64,000 bases of DNA from Prionace glauca (taxonomy: Eukaryota; Chordata; Chondrichthyes; Carcharhiniformes; Carcharhinidae): NCBI GenBank assembly GCA_037974335.1, contig CM075729.1:100798799-100862798 (forward strand). Direction: 5' to 3'. The position numbers were made by a program, and so were the translations under genes. Positions 37,215 through 48,389 of this stretch are shown one piece after another (position 1 is the first letter of the stretch; every line of letters starts with the position of its first letter). The notes beneath the pieces were generated by a model, which had not been told where the DNA came from, ran no database searches, and was given only the letters and a program-made list of their open reading frames with translations.

Positions 37215-37990
37215 AAGAGCAAAGAACAAAAACAGCCCGGGAAACAGGCCCTTCGGCCCAATGAACCCGCACCGCCATTTTAACATTATGAGTCCCCCAT
37301 CCACCCATGACCCATATCTATACTTATGGCATTCCACATTGAGGGAAAACAAATTTAGGGACAATTTATTACCACCAATCAGCCTAATAGCACATCTTTG
37401 GGGTGTGGGAGGAAACCGGAGCACCTGGAGAAAACCCATGCAAGCATGGGGAGAATGCGCAAACTCCCACAGACATCGGCCCAAATCCATGTGTCTGCAC
37501 AGCAAACAGTGATTGTCACTGAGCTGTTGTGTTGCCCAGCATCTGGTCCAGTTTAAGCGTACACTAACGACATGAAGTATTAGGCCATTCTTGAACAACC
37601 AAGAGCAGCCCATCGTGTGTATGCCTCTCGTTGGACAACAAGGTGGACCGACTTAAAACCTGTGAATTAAAAGAGAAAATCATTAGTATCATTCCACATC
37701 TTCGACGTCCCAAGGCTACTGAACCTTATTTAAAACAATCTCCTATATCCCTCCATCTCCAAGCCACTCATGTGCCTGCCTAAGTAACTCTTAAACAACT
37801 CCAGTGTACCTGCCTCCACCACCTTGCTTGGCAGAGCATTCCATACCCCCACTACCCTCTGTGTGAAAAACCTCCCTCTAACATCCATGTTATACCTCGC
37901 CCCCCTCACCCTAAGCCTGTGACCTCTCGTACTGTGCATTTCTAACATAGGAAAAAGCTTACCACTGTTTAGTCTATCTGTACCCTTCAT
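37215..37990 (-). mobile_element. CR1-like LINE 3' fragment, TTTGTTC-tail family
   Basis: Minus-strand 3' end with GAGCAAAGAACAAAA at 37217, a 3' UTR carrying the SINE-like core (GGAGGAAACCGGAGCACC), and the last part of the CR1 protein (37730-37990: GRFFTQRVVGVWNALPSKVV). The 5' part is missing. Confidence 0.88.
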
Positions 37991-38224
37991 AACTTAGCTT
38001 TTCTGGTGATTTACTTCACAGTTACAATCCTCTATTGTTACAGTTAATCCTCTAATGTTAATGTTACAGTTACAATCCTTTAATCCTCTAGTATCAAACA
38101 CCACACAAGTATCCCGGTCTAAAGCATCAAGACCCTTCCAAATCTAAAAGAATTCTAACAGGGAAAACCTAGCATTTTGTTTTGTAGTGAAAAGTTCGAG
38201 ACTGTTCAACCTTTGGTTATTGAA

Positions 38225-38346
38225 TAGGCACATGGAGCACACCAGAATTATAGGGAGTGGGATAGCTTGATCTTGGGTTTAGCAATAGCTCGGCACAACA
38301 TTGAGGGCCGAAGAGCCTGTACTGTGCTGTACTGTTCTATGTTTCT
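38225..38346 (+). mobile_element. LINE 3' end fragment (TTCTATG tail)
   Basis: A short 3' end: GAGGGCCGAAGAGCCTGTAC followed by TGTTCTATGTTTCTATG. Adjacent 38347-38560 resembles an antisense piece of a CR1 protein end, but too weakly to call. Confidence 0.55.
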
Positions 38347-38603
38347 ATGACTATTGTTAAGTCTCCTCTGAGTCTCCAACGTGCTAAACTGAAAGCACCA
38401 AGCTTCTCTAGTCAATCCAGTCGACTCCTCTTGTTTGTACAATCCTGGAAAACCTCCTCTGCATCATTTCCCAGGTCTGCACCTTCAGCTGACAGTACGT
38501 GCCCAGAAAAGGACAATAATCGAGAGAAGACCAAGCTCCGATTCATAAATATTGTCATAACTCCTTTGCTCATTGGTAACTTCTCATTTCTGGGTGACAA
38601 AGT

Positions 38604-39787
38604 GGGCCCAGTTTTACCATTGCGTCGCACCATTCTCAGACATGAAAACATGGTAAAGTTGAGTGTGAGGCCATTAACACATTCTGTGCCCCCGTCCGCG
38701 CAGATTGCCACTTTACCAAAATCCAGGAAAAGTGGCGATTTGATTTGTGCCCAAAATGGGTGCAACGGTGATTTAAATGCATTTGCATTTATTTAAATTG
38801 AATTAATGAATTGCCGGCCCAACTTTATCAGCATTTCCCCCTTTACCATCGCATTTGCCAATCCTGAACCACGCCATAATTGACCTGCTAAATAAAAGTC
38901 TGAATGGGGCGCTCCAGCTTCAGAAGAGCCATTGGAAGTTCAGAACTTCCAATGGTTCTCTGGCTCAGATCAGTGTTGGCAGCAGCCGGGGGGGGGGGGG
39001 GGGGGGGGGTGGTGTGCCAAGGGGGAGGCGGGAGGCGGGTCAGATGTGGTGGTGGGGAGGATCATTGTCTGGTGGGGAGGGAGGAAGAGGTGGGCCAGAT
39101 GTTCCTCTGGCGGGGGTGAGTAAGGCCAGACCATTCTCTTGGGGGGGTTGGTGGATGAATGAGGCCAGATCCTTAGCTTGCGGGGGAAGGGGGAGGAGGG
39201 AGGCCCAGTGGCTCACTGGTGGGGAGAGGGGCAGATGGATGTCCAGTGGGGGCGAAGTCAGATGAATCTCTGGTGGGAGAGAGCGGGGCAGGGGAGTCTG
39301 CTGCCACTCTGCTAGTGATCGGTGGGAGGAGGGGAGCAGCGGTGGCAATTGGCCTGGGTAGTGGGGGAGTGGAGCAGGGGTCAATGATTTGTGTGGGTAG
39401 TGGGGGTGTGGATAAGGGGACAGTGATGTGTGTGGATAGTGGGGGGTGGTGGTGGATAAGGGGGACAGGGATGAATGTAGATAGCGGGGTTTGGATAAGG
39501 GGGACAGTGATGTGTGTGGGGCCAATGCTCCCGCTTCTCGCTCCCGAGTGCTTTCTCCGCTTTCTGCAGCAATCTGACACAGACACGTTTTTACAAATTT
39601 TTTTCAACTGTGCATGCACAATTCAGAACTCTGATTGCTTCAGCCCTGCTAAGCTCCACCCACAGTGCAAATAGGACTGGATATGTTTTTTTCAGGCTGA
39701 ATGCATATGGGAGCATCTGAAAGTAGATTTCTAAGTTGGATCTGTATTACGCCCAGGTTCAGCACTTAGAATGAAACTGGCGGTACA
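38604..39787. mobile_element. Foldback/MITE-like repeat, second copy
   Basis: Related to 5016-6759: the left end GGGCCCAGTTTTACC, an AATTAATGAATTGCCGGCCC segment, a GT-rich centre of GGTGGGGA-type repeats, and a tail with TTTTTTCAGGCTGAATGCATA. The right inverted end is not preserved, because a SINE tail follows at once. The centre includes a 22-base G run (38988-39009). Long proline-rich and glycine-rich open frames here come from the skewed base composition. Confidence 0.5.
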
Positions 39788-39789
39788 AA

Positions 39790-39900
39790 GCATGTGGGGT
39801 TACAGGGACAGGGCTTGGATAAGATGCTTTGTCAGAGAGTAGATGCAGACTCGATGGATCACATGGTCTCCTTCTGCGCTGCAGGGCTTCTTTGATCCTG
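39790..39900 (+). repeat. tRNA-SINE family 1 tail fragment
   Basis: Contains ATGTGGGGTTACAGGGAC, GCAGACTCGATGGATCACAT and CTCCTTCTGCGCTGCAGGG, matching the 3' third of the SINE. Confidence 0.65.
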
Positions 39901-40490
39901 AAATGTAAAAGATAATGAATTACCCAGCAGCTCTTGACAGAGCATTGGGCAAATATTTTGAAATGGAACATATAGAGGACTCAGCGCTCAGCGGAGATAC
40001 TTGTTTCAAACAGGCGACATGGGCACAAGGGACTATAGTGTCTGTGATGGACATGTGGATTGATGTTTCTAATGGTTTGAGTCTTGAACCTCAAGATCAC
40101 AAAGAGCCAAAGGAGACAGTCTATCTCACCGCTACACTGCAACAGAGTGTGAACAGCAATTAACATGAATGTCTTCCCATCTCTGTGGCAATCATGCAAT
40201 CAGCCAAGAGATATGTTCAAACTATTCAGTATCAGAGTCAGCTCACAGAGATGTTTGAATAGAGAATTTGAGGCAATAGCATTTATTCTGATCGCATGTT
40301 GAGCAGGATCCTGAGAGCAAATTTTGTCCCAATTAACTATGCTTGCAGTAGCAAAAAAACCATCCCTAATCTGAATCAGGAAAGAAAAATAATGAACGAA
40401 AAGATACTTCTTTCTTAGTCTGTAAAATCAAACAATTCAAAATGTTTCTACTGCATGGTAAGTTTACTAATAAGAAACTGACCTGGCTAT
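39900..40490. other. Unassigned intergenic stretch
   Basis: Nothing recognised. An 82-codon open frame (39915-40163) has no domain or splice context that supports a gene. Confidence 0.3.
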
Positions 40491-40496
40491 ATGTAG

Positions 40497-41335
40497 TTAG
40501 AGTTACCCAGAGATGTGGCAGATAGAGTTTAACATAGAGAAGTGGGAGGTAATGTATTTAGGGAGGTAAAGCAGCTATAGGAAATACACAATAAGCGAGA
40601 ATATACTAAAAAGGGAAGATGAAGTGAGGTCTCTTGGCATGCAAGTACAAAGGCCCCTAAATACAGCAGTTCAAGTAGACAAGGTTGTAAAGAAGGTATA
40701 TAGAATGTTTTCTTTCATTGGCAGAGGTACATAATATACAAAAAAAATATAATGGTGGAATTGTATAAAACACTGGTGAGGCCACAATTGGAGCAGTATG
40801 TGCATTTCTGGTCACCATGTTACAGGATGGGCGTAATTTTTCCAAACAGAGTGCAGATAAGGATTACAGGAACGTTATCAAAGCTTGAAAAATATAGCTA
40901 TGAGGGGAGATGGATAGTTTGGAGTTATTTTCTTTGGAACAAAGAAGCTAATGAGTGACTTGATAGAGGTTTATAAAATTATGAGGGGATGAGATAGAGC
41001 AGACATTACAAAATGCTTCCCTTGCCAGAGAATTCTAGACATAGGGGAGATCGATTCAAAGTAACCGACAGAAAGTCAGTGTAAAGGGGAAATAAGGGAG
41101 AACTTTTTACGCATGTGATGATGGGTGTCTGGAATTCACTGCCTGGGTTGCAGGTGGAGGTTGAGATCTCTATTATTTGTTAAAGCACCTGAACCTGCAT
41201 CTTATGTGCTGTAAATTACAGAGCTATGAGCCGAGTGCAGGAAAATGTGATTGGAACGGAATGGGCAGATGGGTGTCTTTAGGCCGGCATGAACAGGATA
41301 GGCCGAATGGCTGTACTCTTCTTTGGTTCTTTGTG
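40497..41335 (+). mobile_element. CR1-like LINE 3' fragment, older family
   Basis: Starts in the RT thumb (MWQIEFNIEKWEVMYLGR-like), passes through MVELYKTLVRPQLEQYV, and ends with a diverged 3' UTR including GGCCGAATGGCTGTACTC. It has several frame breaks and is among the oldest LINE copies here. Confidence 0.75.
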
Positions 41336-41900
41336 AAAACATTGCATCCACGGTTGATGTTCAGAATACTTATATTTAAGAATTCTGTCTCTCCAAAACC
41401 TTTCTCTACTCACACCTCCCACACGTCCGACAGAAATCTGAGGAATTGTCCAGTAACTAACATTAACCTCTTAGACCAATGTGCATCTAGCTGCCCGCCT
41501 CGTAGGTTTCCTTGTACAAAATCATACTGAATACAGAATAATGCTTACTACTAACACATAATCCATTAAGTAATCATGTCACCAAGCATGTTGTAATGCA
41601 ACGTACTCATTCAATTTAAAACCAGGGTCATTTTAAACGAACTCATTCAACCAGTTCAACAATAGTAACTGTAACTTTAAAAATATATATATTTTTCGTT
41701 CGACATTCACATTTTAACGTGTTACATTTTGCACAGGTCCTAGGGGTAAACGTGTTCATTAAATGTTGTTCAGTGCCATGTAACTAATTCCTAGACTCGA
41801 ACTGTCTGCACATCAGTCTCCCTGAAGATTTCTCCATGGTGTATATAGAGGGTTCTTTGCTAAATTCTCCATATTCGCAACGTCAGACGTTGGTGCTTCT

Positions 41901-41924
41901 ATGGAGAAATGGGATACCCTGTAA
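41901..41924 (+). promoter_or_regulatory. Short upstream ORF overlapping the gene C start
   Basis: ATG at 41901 followed by seven sense codons in all and TAA at 41922-41924. It is in a different frame from the main ATG at 41909 and overlaps it. The upstream ATG has T at -3 (weak); the main one has G at -3 and G at +4 (strong). If transcribed it could lower translation slightly by leaky scanning. Confidence 0.5.
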
Positions 41925-41978
41925 TTTATCAGATTGATCTAATTTTCTACCCGGTTCTTGCGGCAGTCGGTATTCCTG
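41909..41978 (+). CDS. GPR139-like receptor gene C, exon 1
   Basis: First coding exon: 23 codons plus one base, encoding MGYPVIYQIDLIFYPVLAAV followed by GIP, then a GTAAGA donor. It is the first in-frame ATG after a stop at 41861-41863 and has a good start context. It joins exon 2 at 48390 in phase 1, giving GIPVNLVAIV at the start of helix 1. The extracellular N terminus is about 10 residues shorter than in gene B. The exon is too short for ordinary ORF detection. The 560 bp upstream (41340-41900) hold no recognised element apart from a short TATATATA run near 41683. Confidence 0.85.
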
Positions 41979-42361
41979 GTAAGAGAATTGCGAGAGACGA
42001 TTTGAAAACCGAGGTGTGGCTGTTCACGTTCTTTATTCGCGAATTATTGTTATTCAATATCAGACTTTTTTAGGACGTTACCAGAGTAACGAGTCGATTT
42101 TAATGTTTATGCACTTTAAGTACTATTTCCTCATTAATTCGTGTTTCACTACAGGCTTTTCTCTTGTTACTTGGACTGCATTCCAGAGTTTATTTGACTG
42201 TCTTTTTAAATGGAAGTTTCAATGGAAGTGTTTGTCCGGCCATTTATATCGTGGCGGATATTCCACTCAAAAGATTTTCCATTTTGTGTGTGTCTTGCTT
42301 TTTTTTTAGACGTGCTTTTCTCCATGGGTAATGTGAACATCATTTGGCCCCTCATTAACAA

Positions 42362-42495
42362 ATCAAAGAACAAAGAACAAGGAAGAGCAAAACACAGGAA
42401 AGGCTCGTAGGCCCTCCAAGCCTGTGGCCCATCATGATGCCTGCCTAAACTAAAACCGTATTCACTTATGAAGTCAGTATCCCTCTATTCCCATC
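42362..42495 (-). mobile_element. LINE 3' end fragment (CAAAGAA tail), inverted
   Basis: A short minus-strand 3' end (CAAAGAACAAAGAACAAGG, then CATGATGCCTGCCTAAAC). It ends at a hairpin junction with the plus-strand LINE: CTCTATTCCCATCC and its complement GGATGGGAATAGAG are separated by a few bases (42482-42513). Confidence 0.7.
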
Positions 42496-42499
42496 CTAT

Positions 42500-45276
42500 T
42501 GGGATGGGAATAGAGCTATACTGGACTTGGTTCTGGGGAATGAGCCTGGGCAGGTGGTTGACGTTGAGGTAGGAGAGCATGTGGCTAACAGTGACCACAA
42601 CTCTGTCTGGTTCAAGATATTAATGGATAAAGATGAAGCCTGTCCTAAGGGGAGGGTGTTAAATTGGGGGAGGGCTAGATACAGCCGGATTAGGCAGGAT
42701 CTTAAAGATACGGACTGGGGTACGCTGTTTAACGGTAGTTCGACGCTGGGTATGTGGGTGTCTCTCAAGGGAAAACTACAATCTTTACAGGAAAGACATG
42801 TGCCGGTCAAGAGGAAGGATGGGAAAGGTAGGATTAGAGAGCCGTGGGTAACTAGGGATATTGAGGACCTGGTCAGGAGAAAGAGGGAAGGATACACTAG
42901 ATCGAGGCATTTGAGGACAGAGATAGCGTTAGAAGAATACAGAGAATGTAGGAGAGAACTTAAAAGGGGCATCAGAAAGGCAAAAAGGGATCACGAAATG
43001 GCTTTGGCGGGTAGGATTAAGGAAAATCCTAAGGCATTTTACTCTTATATTAGAAACAAAAGGATGGTTAGAGGGAACATTGGTCCTCTCAGGGACAGAG
43101 GAGGGGAACTATGCTTGGAGCCTGGGGGAATGGGGGAGATCTTGAATGAATACTTTGCATCGGTATTCACTCAGGAGAGGGGTCAGTCCTCTGCTGCTGT
43201 GCTTGAGAAGTTTGAGGATCCGTTGAGGGAAATAGTCATCACGAGGGAAGAGGTGTTGGGACTTTTAGACAATATAAAGACAGACAAATCTCCAGGGCCT
43301 GATGGCATCTATCCTAGGCTGCTAAGGGAGGTGAGGGATGAAATTGCTGGGCCTCTGACGCAAATCTTTGTCTCTTCTTTGGACACAGGTGAGGTCCCAG
43401 AGGATTGGCGGATTGCAAATGTAGTACCGTTGTTTAAGAAGGGTCAGAGGGATAACCCAGGGAACTATAGGCCAGTGAGCTTGACTTCAGTTATAGGCAA
43501 GATAATGGAGAGGATCCTCAAGGATAGGATGTATGAGCATCTGGAGCGCTGCAATCTGATCAGGGATACGCAGCATGGCTTCGTTACAGGGAGGTCGTGC
43601 CTTACGAATCTATTGGAATTTTTTGAAGAGGTGACAAAAACGGTTGACGAAGGACAAGCCGTTGATGTTGTCTATATGGATTTCAGTAAGGCGTTTGACA
43701 AGGTCCCTCACGGTAGGCTGATAGAAAAGGTGAAGGCTCATGGGATACAAGGCCAGGTATGTAGATGGGTGGAGAACTGGCTTGGGAGGAGGAGACAGCG
43801 GGTAGTAGTGGAGGGCTCCTTTTCCAATTGGAGGTCTGTCACCTGTGGGGTGCCGCAGGGCTCAGTACTAGGACCTCTACTAGTTGTATATATTAATGAC
43901 TTGGAAGAGGGGGTAGGTGGTGTGATCAGCAAATTTGCTGATAACACTAAGATGGTTGGATTGGCGGGTACTGAGGAGCAGTGCCTGGCAATGCAACAGG
44001 ACATAGATAGGCTGGTAGATTGGGCAGATAGATGGCAAATGGAATTTAATCCGGAGAAATGCGAGGTGATGCACTTTGGCCGGAATAATGTGGAAGGGAG
44101 TTATATGATAAAAGGTAGAACTATCCGGAGTATAGATATGCAGAGAGACCTGGGGGTGCAGGTACACAAGTCCCTGAAGGTGTCGGTGCAGGTGCAGAAT
44201 GTGATGAGGAAAGCGTATGGCATGTTAGCCTTCATAGGAAGGGGTATAGAATATAAGAGCAGGAGTCTGATGTTGCAGTTGTATAGAACGTTGGTTAGGC
44301 CTCACCTGGAGTACTGCGTCCAGTTCTGGTCGCCGTACTACCGGAAGGATGTAGAGATCCTGGAGAGAGTGCAGAGGAGATTTACCAGGATGTTGCCTGG
44401 TATGGAAGGGCTGTCTTACGAGGGAAGATTGAACGCACTTGGGCTGTTTTCCCTTGAGAGACGTCGGCTGAGGGGGGACCTAATAGAGGTTTATAAGATT
44501 ATGAAGGGGACAGATAGAGTAGATGGTGATAAGCTTTTTCCGCTATTAGAAATGGATAGAACGAGGGGTCACGGGCTTAGGGTGAGGGGGGCTAGATATA
44601 AGACTAATATTAGAGGGCAGTTTTTCACACAAAGGGTAGTGGGGATGTGGAATGCACTGCCGAGTAAGGTGGTGGAAGCAGGCACGCTAGGGTTGTTCAA
44701 GAGTTACTTGGACAGCCACATGAGCGGTCTACATATAGGGGGATATAGCAGGCCTTACTAAGCATTGTAGGCTTGGGGTCAGTTTTAGCCTCAGGGATAT
44801 AGAGTCTTTAATAATGAAATTTTTATCCACAGGCACTTAAGTCCAGCAAGGGGCATGCGGGCGGCAGGTTGTGGTGGGCTGCTCTTGGATATTGCTTCGG
44901 GAGTTGCCTACTGCTTCATGTCGTTGGTGTGCGTAAACTGGACCATCTCGAGGGCATCATGGCAGCTCAGAGGCTATCTCTGTTGCTGTGCGGACACATG
45001 GATTTGGGCCTGTGTCTGTGGGAGTTTGCGCGTTCTCCCCATGGTTGCGTGGGTTTCCTCCGGGTGCTCCGGTTTCCTCCCACATCCCAAAAATGTGCTT
45101 TTAGGCTGATTGATTGGGTAACAAATTGTCCCTATATTGGACCTCCCTGATCCTCACACATTAGGCATAGACTAGAGTCATGAATAGGTCACTGACCATG
45201 GGACGGCGGCGTGGGCTCGTTGGGCCGAAGGGCCTGTTTCCCGTGTTGTGTTGTTCTTTGTTCTTTGTATTCACGT
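42500..45276 (+). mobile_element. CR1-like LINE, long RT ORF, in gene C intron
   Basis: The open frame 42527-44761 (744 residues) starts near the end of the endonuclease (NEPGQVVDV, NSDHNS) and holds the complete RT and C-terminal domain: KSPGPDGIYPRLL, NYRPVSLTSVIGKIMERI, QHGFVTGRSCLTNLLEF, VVYMDFSKAFDKVPH, GVPQGSVLGPLL, ending HIGGYSRPY. The catalytic motif reads FADN instead of FADD (codon AAC at 43943-43945), and one residue is missing in GPLLVVYINDL compared with the copy at 23075-24560, so the enzyme should be dead although the frame is open. The 3' UTR (44762-45276) has a SINE-like core, then TTGTTCTTTGTTCTTTG. Most of the endonuclease is lost by 5' truncation. Confidence 0.92.
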
Positions 45277-45280
45277 ATAT

Positions 45281-45870
45281 GTCTAGTTGCCCCTTAAAAG
45301 CCGCAATCAGACATGCTCCCATCATCTCCCCAGGTAGTGCATTCCAGGCATTCACCTCCCTCTGTATAAAAACTTGCCTTGCACACCTCCTCTAAACTTT
45401 TCCCCATGCACCTTAAACCTATGTCCCCTAGTACTTGACTTTGCTACTTTAGGAAAGAGCATCTGACGATCCACTCTGTACATGCCACTCATGATCTTGT
45501 AGACCTCTATTAGGTGGACCTCTATTATGGTTCTACCAATTAATGTATAATTCCTACATGCATTGGACCTTCCAAAATGCATTATCTCGCACTTGTCTGA
45601 GATTAAACTTCATTTGCCATTTTTCTATCCAATTCTCCAACCGATCTATATCTTGCTGTATCTTCTGACAATCCCCTTCACTATTCACAAGTCAACAAAT
45701 TTTTGCGCCATCTGCAAACTTACTAATCAGACCAGGTATATTTTTCTCCAAATCATTTGAATATACTACAAACAACAAAGATCCCAGATTTTATCCCTGT
45801 GGAGCATTGCTAGTCGCAGCCTTCCACTTAGAAAAGCACCCCTGTACTGCTACCCTCTGGTCTAGTTGGA
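45281..45870 (-). mobile_element. CR1/L2-like LINE fragment, older family
   Basis: Minus-strand piece of an RT protein end, with MHFGRSNACRNYTLIGRTI (45352-45582) and upstream regions in broken frames. It directly follows the tail of the element at 42500-45276. Confidence 0.75.
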
Positions 45871-45875
45871 CCAAT

Positions 45876-45957
45876 GAGTGGCACAGGCTTGGAGGGTCGA
45901 AGAGCCTGTTTCCTGTGCTTTACTGTTCTTTGTTATTTGTTCTTTGCTGTGTGTTGC
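45876..45957 (+). mobile_element. LINE 3' end fragment (TTTGTTC tail)
   Basis: Contains TGAGTGGCACAGGCTTGG, GAAGAGCCTGTTTCCTGTG and a tail of TTCTTTGTTATTTGTTCTTT. Very short; family uncertain. Confidence 0.55.
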
Positions 45958-46009
45958 ATGGCCATGCCAGTTCTGCCTGGCTGCAGCGAGCAGTTAATTG
46001 AAAGATGAA

Positions 46010-47136
46010 GAGGAAACTTTTAGGATTGGGGGCATGGAGTTGGGGGTAAGGTGGATAGGGGATTGGCTGTCAAATAGGAGGCAGAGAGTGGGTGTCAATG
46101 GGTGCTACTCTGATTGGCAGTTGGTGACTAGTGGAGTGCCCCAGGGATCGGTGCTGGGGCCTCAGCTATTTTCCATTTATATAGATGACCTGGAGGAGGG
46201 AGCCAAGTGTAAGGTGTCAAAATTTGCTGATGACACAAAGATAAGTGGAACAGCAAATTGTGCAGAGGGTGTAGAAAGTCTGCAGAGGGATCTAGATAGG
46301 CTGAGCGAGTGGGCGAGGTCCTGGCAGATGGAATACAATGTTGGCAAGTGTGAGGTTATCCACTTTGGTAGGAATAATAGTAGGAGGAATTACTACTTAC
46401 AGGGTGAAAAGCTGCAGCATGCTACGGTGCAGAGGGACCTGGGGGTCCTTGTGCATGAGTTGCAAAAACCCAGCCTACAGGTGGTCAGGAAGGCAAATGG
46501 GATGCTGGCCTTCATAGCGAGGGGGATTGAATATAAAAGTAGGGAGGTCTTGCTGCAAGTAAGAGGCCGCAGCTGGATTACTGTGTGCAGTTTTGGTCGC
46601 CGTACTTACGCAAGGATATTTTGGCCTTGGAGGGAGTGCAGAGGAGGTACACTAGGCTGATACCGGAGTTGTGGGGGTTGAGCTATGAGGAGAGGCTGAA
46701 AAGACTGGGCTTGTACTTGTTAGAGTTTAGAAGGATGAGGGGGGATCATATTGAGACATATAAGATGATGAAAGGGATGGATAGGGTAGAGGTGGAGAGG
46801 TTCTTCCCACTCAGAAAGGACAGCAGGACTAGAGGGCACAGCCTCAAGATAAGGGGGGGGCAGTTTAGAACGGTGTTGAGGAGGAAACTCTTCATTCAAA
46901 GGATGGTGAATCTCTGGAATTCTCTGCCTGTTGAAGTGGTGGAGGCTACCTCGCTAAATATATTTAAGACGCGGGTAGATAGGTTTTTGGTAGGCAAGGG
47001 GATTAAGGGTTATGGGGAGAAAGCAGGAATGTGGAACTGAGCCACTTCAGATCAGCCATGATCTTATTGAATGGTGGGGCAGGCTCAAAGGGCTAGATGG
47101 CCTACTCCTGCTCCTATTTCTTATGTTCTTATGTTT
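46010..47136 (+). mobile_element. CR1-like LINE, TTATGTTC-tail family, in gene C intron
   Basis: Frames 45998-46660 and 46585-47040 carry WIGDWLSNRRQRVG, SGVPQGSVLGPQ, FADDTKISG and the C-terminal domain with SLPVEVVEATSLNIFKTR. A deletion and frame change near 46555-46585 remove part of [12 protein letters not shown]. It ends with TTCTTATGTTCTTATG. 5' truncated. Confidence 0.9.
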
Positions 47137-47576
47137 TGTCTTTGGGTTAAAGAGAGGGAGCAGTTACAGCAGATCCACAGTTAGCATCATCTCACCCGAT
47201 TCACACAATAGTAAAATGTTGAAATATAGCCCAGTGCCTCAATGCTATTGAGACCATTGTCCAACTGTGCTAAAGTACACTCTCCATGTTGGTTAAGAAA
47301 TTTCCATTGTGATGCAAGAATAGTTTCCAACTTGGAGTCAGCGCTATATTTGGTAGTAAAGAAATAAGCCAAGAGATGGGAATGCACATTGATGGTTCAC
47401 AAGCCAATACGCGCCAGAGCGAAGCTGATTCCTGGGTACTTCACTTTGGGGCCATTAACTCCTTTCAAAGGAACCTATGTGTCTTTCATACATGCTATTC
47501 TTTCAAAATGCCAGAATATTATTTCAACACTAGAAACTTGGATTAAATCTGAAATGAAATTATTTTTCATTCAGAG

Positions 47577-48250
47577 TCATTGTCACAGAGTCATAGAGGT
47601 TTACAATGTGGAAACAGGCCCTTCAGCCCAACTTGTCCTCACCACCCATTTTTTAAAAATCTCTAAGCTAATCCCAATTGCCTGCATTTGGCCCATATTC
47701 CTCTATACCCATCGTAACCATGTAACTATCGAAATGCTTTTTGAAAGACAAAATTGGACTAGCCTCTACTACTACTTTTGGCACTTGTTCCAGACACTCA
47801 CCGCCCTCTGTGTGAAAAAATTGCCCCTCTGGGCACTTTTGTATCTCTCCCCTCTCATCTTAAACCTATACCCTCTAGTTTTACACTCCCCTACCTTTGC
47901 AAAAAGATACTGACTACCTACCTGATCTGTGCCCCTCATTATTTTATAGACCTTTATCAGATCACCCCTCAGCCTCCTATGCTCCAGAGATAAAAGTCTC
48001 TGTTTATCCAACCTCTCCTTATAACCTCAACCCATCAAGTCCTGGCAGCATCCAAGTAAATCTTTTGTGCCCTCTTTCTAGTTTAATAATATCCTTTCTA
48101 TAATAGAGTGACCAGAATTGCATACAGTATTCCAAGTGTGGCCTTACCAATGTCTTGTACAACTTCAACAAGACGTCCCAATGCTAATTTCAACCGATTG
48201 TGCATATTTCCATTCCGCATTTACTACAGGCTCCTCTGCACATCAAATGA
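47577..48250 (-). mobile_element. CR1/L2-like LINE 3' fragment, older family
   Basis: Minus-strand C-terminal protein piece (47772-48011: LSLEHRRLRGDLIKVYKIM, NFFTQRAVSVWNK) and a 3' UTR ending near a CAGAGTCATAGAGGTTTAC segment. It lies within 150 bp of the gene C exon 2 acceptor. Several frame breaks. Confidence 0.78.
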
Positions 48251-48389
48251 GGTCCTTGATGCAACATTTTCCTTTAATTCATAACTAGTATTTGGATAGT
48301 TCAATACTGTTTTAATCAGCTGTATACATCTTTGAAACAAAAATTTTGGAATTATCTCCAGGTAATTTTATGTTTCCTGTTACTTACAG

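Noticed and set aside
39040-39674. Proline/histidine-rich (minus) and Gly-rich (plus) frames of about 150 codons
   Set aside because: Base-composition artefacts of GGTGGGGA-type repeats; no conserved domain.
39915-40163. 82-codon frame as a possible small gene
   Set aside because: No recognisable domain, splice context or duplicate; open frames of this length are expected by chance.
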